From: Sneathiella sp.
Lineage (GTDB): Bacteria; Pseudomonadota; Alphaproteobacteria; Sneathiellales; Sneathiellaceae
Length of the DNA: 15,192 bases
Direction: 5' to 3'
Assembly: GCA_002732675.1 (NCBI GenBank)
Contig: NVRR01000044.1
Location: 1-15,192 of the forward strand
In this document: one piece after another, positions 14,664-15,192 of the stretch
Layout of the letters: every line of letters starts with the position of its first letter
How positions within the stretch are numbered: position 1 is the stretch's first letter
The notes under the pieces: generated by a model
The model's database searches: none
What the model was told of the DNA's origin: nothing
What the model saw: the letters and a program-made list of their open reading frames with translations, nothing else
Translations under genes and position numbers: made by a program

Positions 14664-15192
14664 CTATTCGACGATGGAAACCCTGTTTCCGAAATGGCGT
14701 TCTATTCTGCCTGCCAACTCCAGTTCAAGTAAAATCGTTAAAATAATTGCGGGAGGCTGTTCCGTGAGGCGGATAATTTCGTCAATTTCGGTCGGTGTGG
14801 GACTGAGAAGTGAGATCAGGCGCGGCCTAATTGCCTCCAACTCCTGCTCTGCCGGGATATGCGGTTTGCCGAAGGGCAGGGAGGGTTGATCGGGCTCTTT
14901 CAGTGGGCGTCCGCGGCTCGATTGCAGGGCATCGATGATGTCCTCGGCGCTTTCCGCAAGGACGGCGCCGTTGCGAATGAGGTTATTGGTGCCGCGTGCC
15001 CGTGGGTCCATGGGGGAACCCGGGACCGCGAAAATTTCCCGGCCCTGTTCCAAGGCCATCCGCGCGGTGATGAGGGATCCGGATCGCGGCGCCGCTTCGA
15101 CAACCAATACGCCCAGGGACAGGCCGGGAATGATCCGGTTGCGGCGCGGGAAATGGCGGGCTTGCGGTACCGTGCCAAACGGCTGCTCGGCA
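14664..15192 (-). CDS. dprA: DNA-processing protein DprA (5' end outside window)
   Basis: This is the C-terminal part of DprA, which binds single-stranded DNA and loads RecA in natural transformation. The frame is open to the right edge, so the N-terminal portion is outside the window. Visible are the Rossmann-fold core signatures FGTVPQARHFPRRNRIIPGL, LVVEAAPRSGSLITARMAL, EIFAVPGSP and GTNNLIRNGAVL. They are followed by a linker and a C-terminal winged-helix-like domain (about the last 65 residues, ending FGNRVSIVE). There is no frameshift in the part seen. It is transcribed toward topA, 68 bases away. Family assignment is firm. Whether the organism is competent cannot be told from this gene alone. 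Confidence 0.95.
   Translation of the reverse strand, partial: AEQPFGTVPQARHFPRRNRIIPGLSLGVLVVEAAPRSGSLITARMALEQGREIFAVPGSPMDPRARGTNNLIRNGAVLAESAEDIIDALQSSRGRPLKEPDQPSLPFGKPHIPAEQELEAIRPRLISLLSPTPTEIDEIIRLTEQPPAIILTILLELELAGRIERHFGNRVSIVE

Noticed and set aside
1..15192. A mobile element, defence island, CRISPR array or secondary-metabolite cluster
   Set aside because: No transposase, integrase, terminal repeats, spaced direct repeats, nuclease–helicase clusters or biosynthetic modules were found. Gene content is conserved core functions throughout.

Overview
The window is chromosomal core DNA of an alphaproteobacterium with moderate GC. The main evidence is an adjacent divK–pleD pair, the cell-cycle response regulator and diguanylate cyclase typical of Alphaproteobacteria. 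Supporting evidence is a neighbouring DUF3572 gene and the gene order dprA–topA–rnr–DUF983–NUDIX–rpmG. Order and genus cannot be fixed from this sequence alone. I see no tRNA, rRNA, CRISPR array, transposase, integrase or prophage gene.

Layout from left to right. (1) A 5'-truncated M48 membrane metalloprotease on + ends at 958. It converges on (2) a tightly packed minus-strand cluster read from 4141 down to 965: DUF3572, a HAD-family hydrolase, a ROK-family sugar kinase and DNA polymerase IV (dinB), with gaps of 2, 1 and 18 bases. (3) A 146-base divergent spacer separates this cluster from divK–pleD on +. It carries a near-match to the CtrA box. (4) A 221-base spacer after pleD holds a hydrophobic minus-strand reading frame broken by one TAG, possibly a decayed small membrane protein gene. 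(5) From 6286 to the right edge everything is on the minus strand. In transcription order this is dprA (5' end outside the window), topA, rnr, a DUF983 zinc-ribbon membrane protein, two tandem paralogous Nudix hydrolases, an MFS transporter and rpmG, which has its own promoter-like sequence.

By function the right-hand block combines DNA processing and topology (DprA, TopA), RNA turnover (RNase R), a ribosomal protein and probable CoA-derivative housekeeping (two Nudix enzymes). The centre is the c-di-GMP and cell-polarity pair: DivK is a single-domain receiver, and PleD has REC, degenerate REC and GGDEF domains with an intact GGEEF active site and an RxxD inhibitory site. The left cluster joins a sugar kinase and a phosphatase-like HAD protein to a translesion polymerase.

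I do not find a convincing undescribed system. The points most worth a second look are the translationally coupled tandem Nudix pair, the TAG-interrupted membrane reading frame downstream of rpmG, and the coupled HAD–ROK pair.
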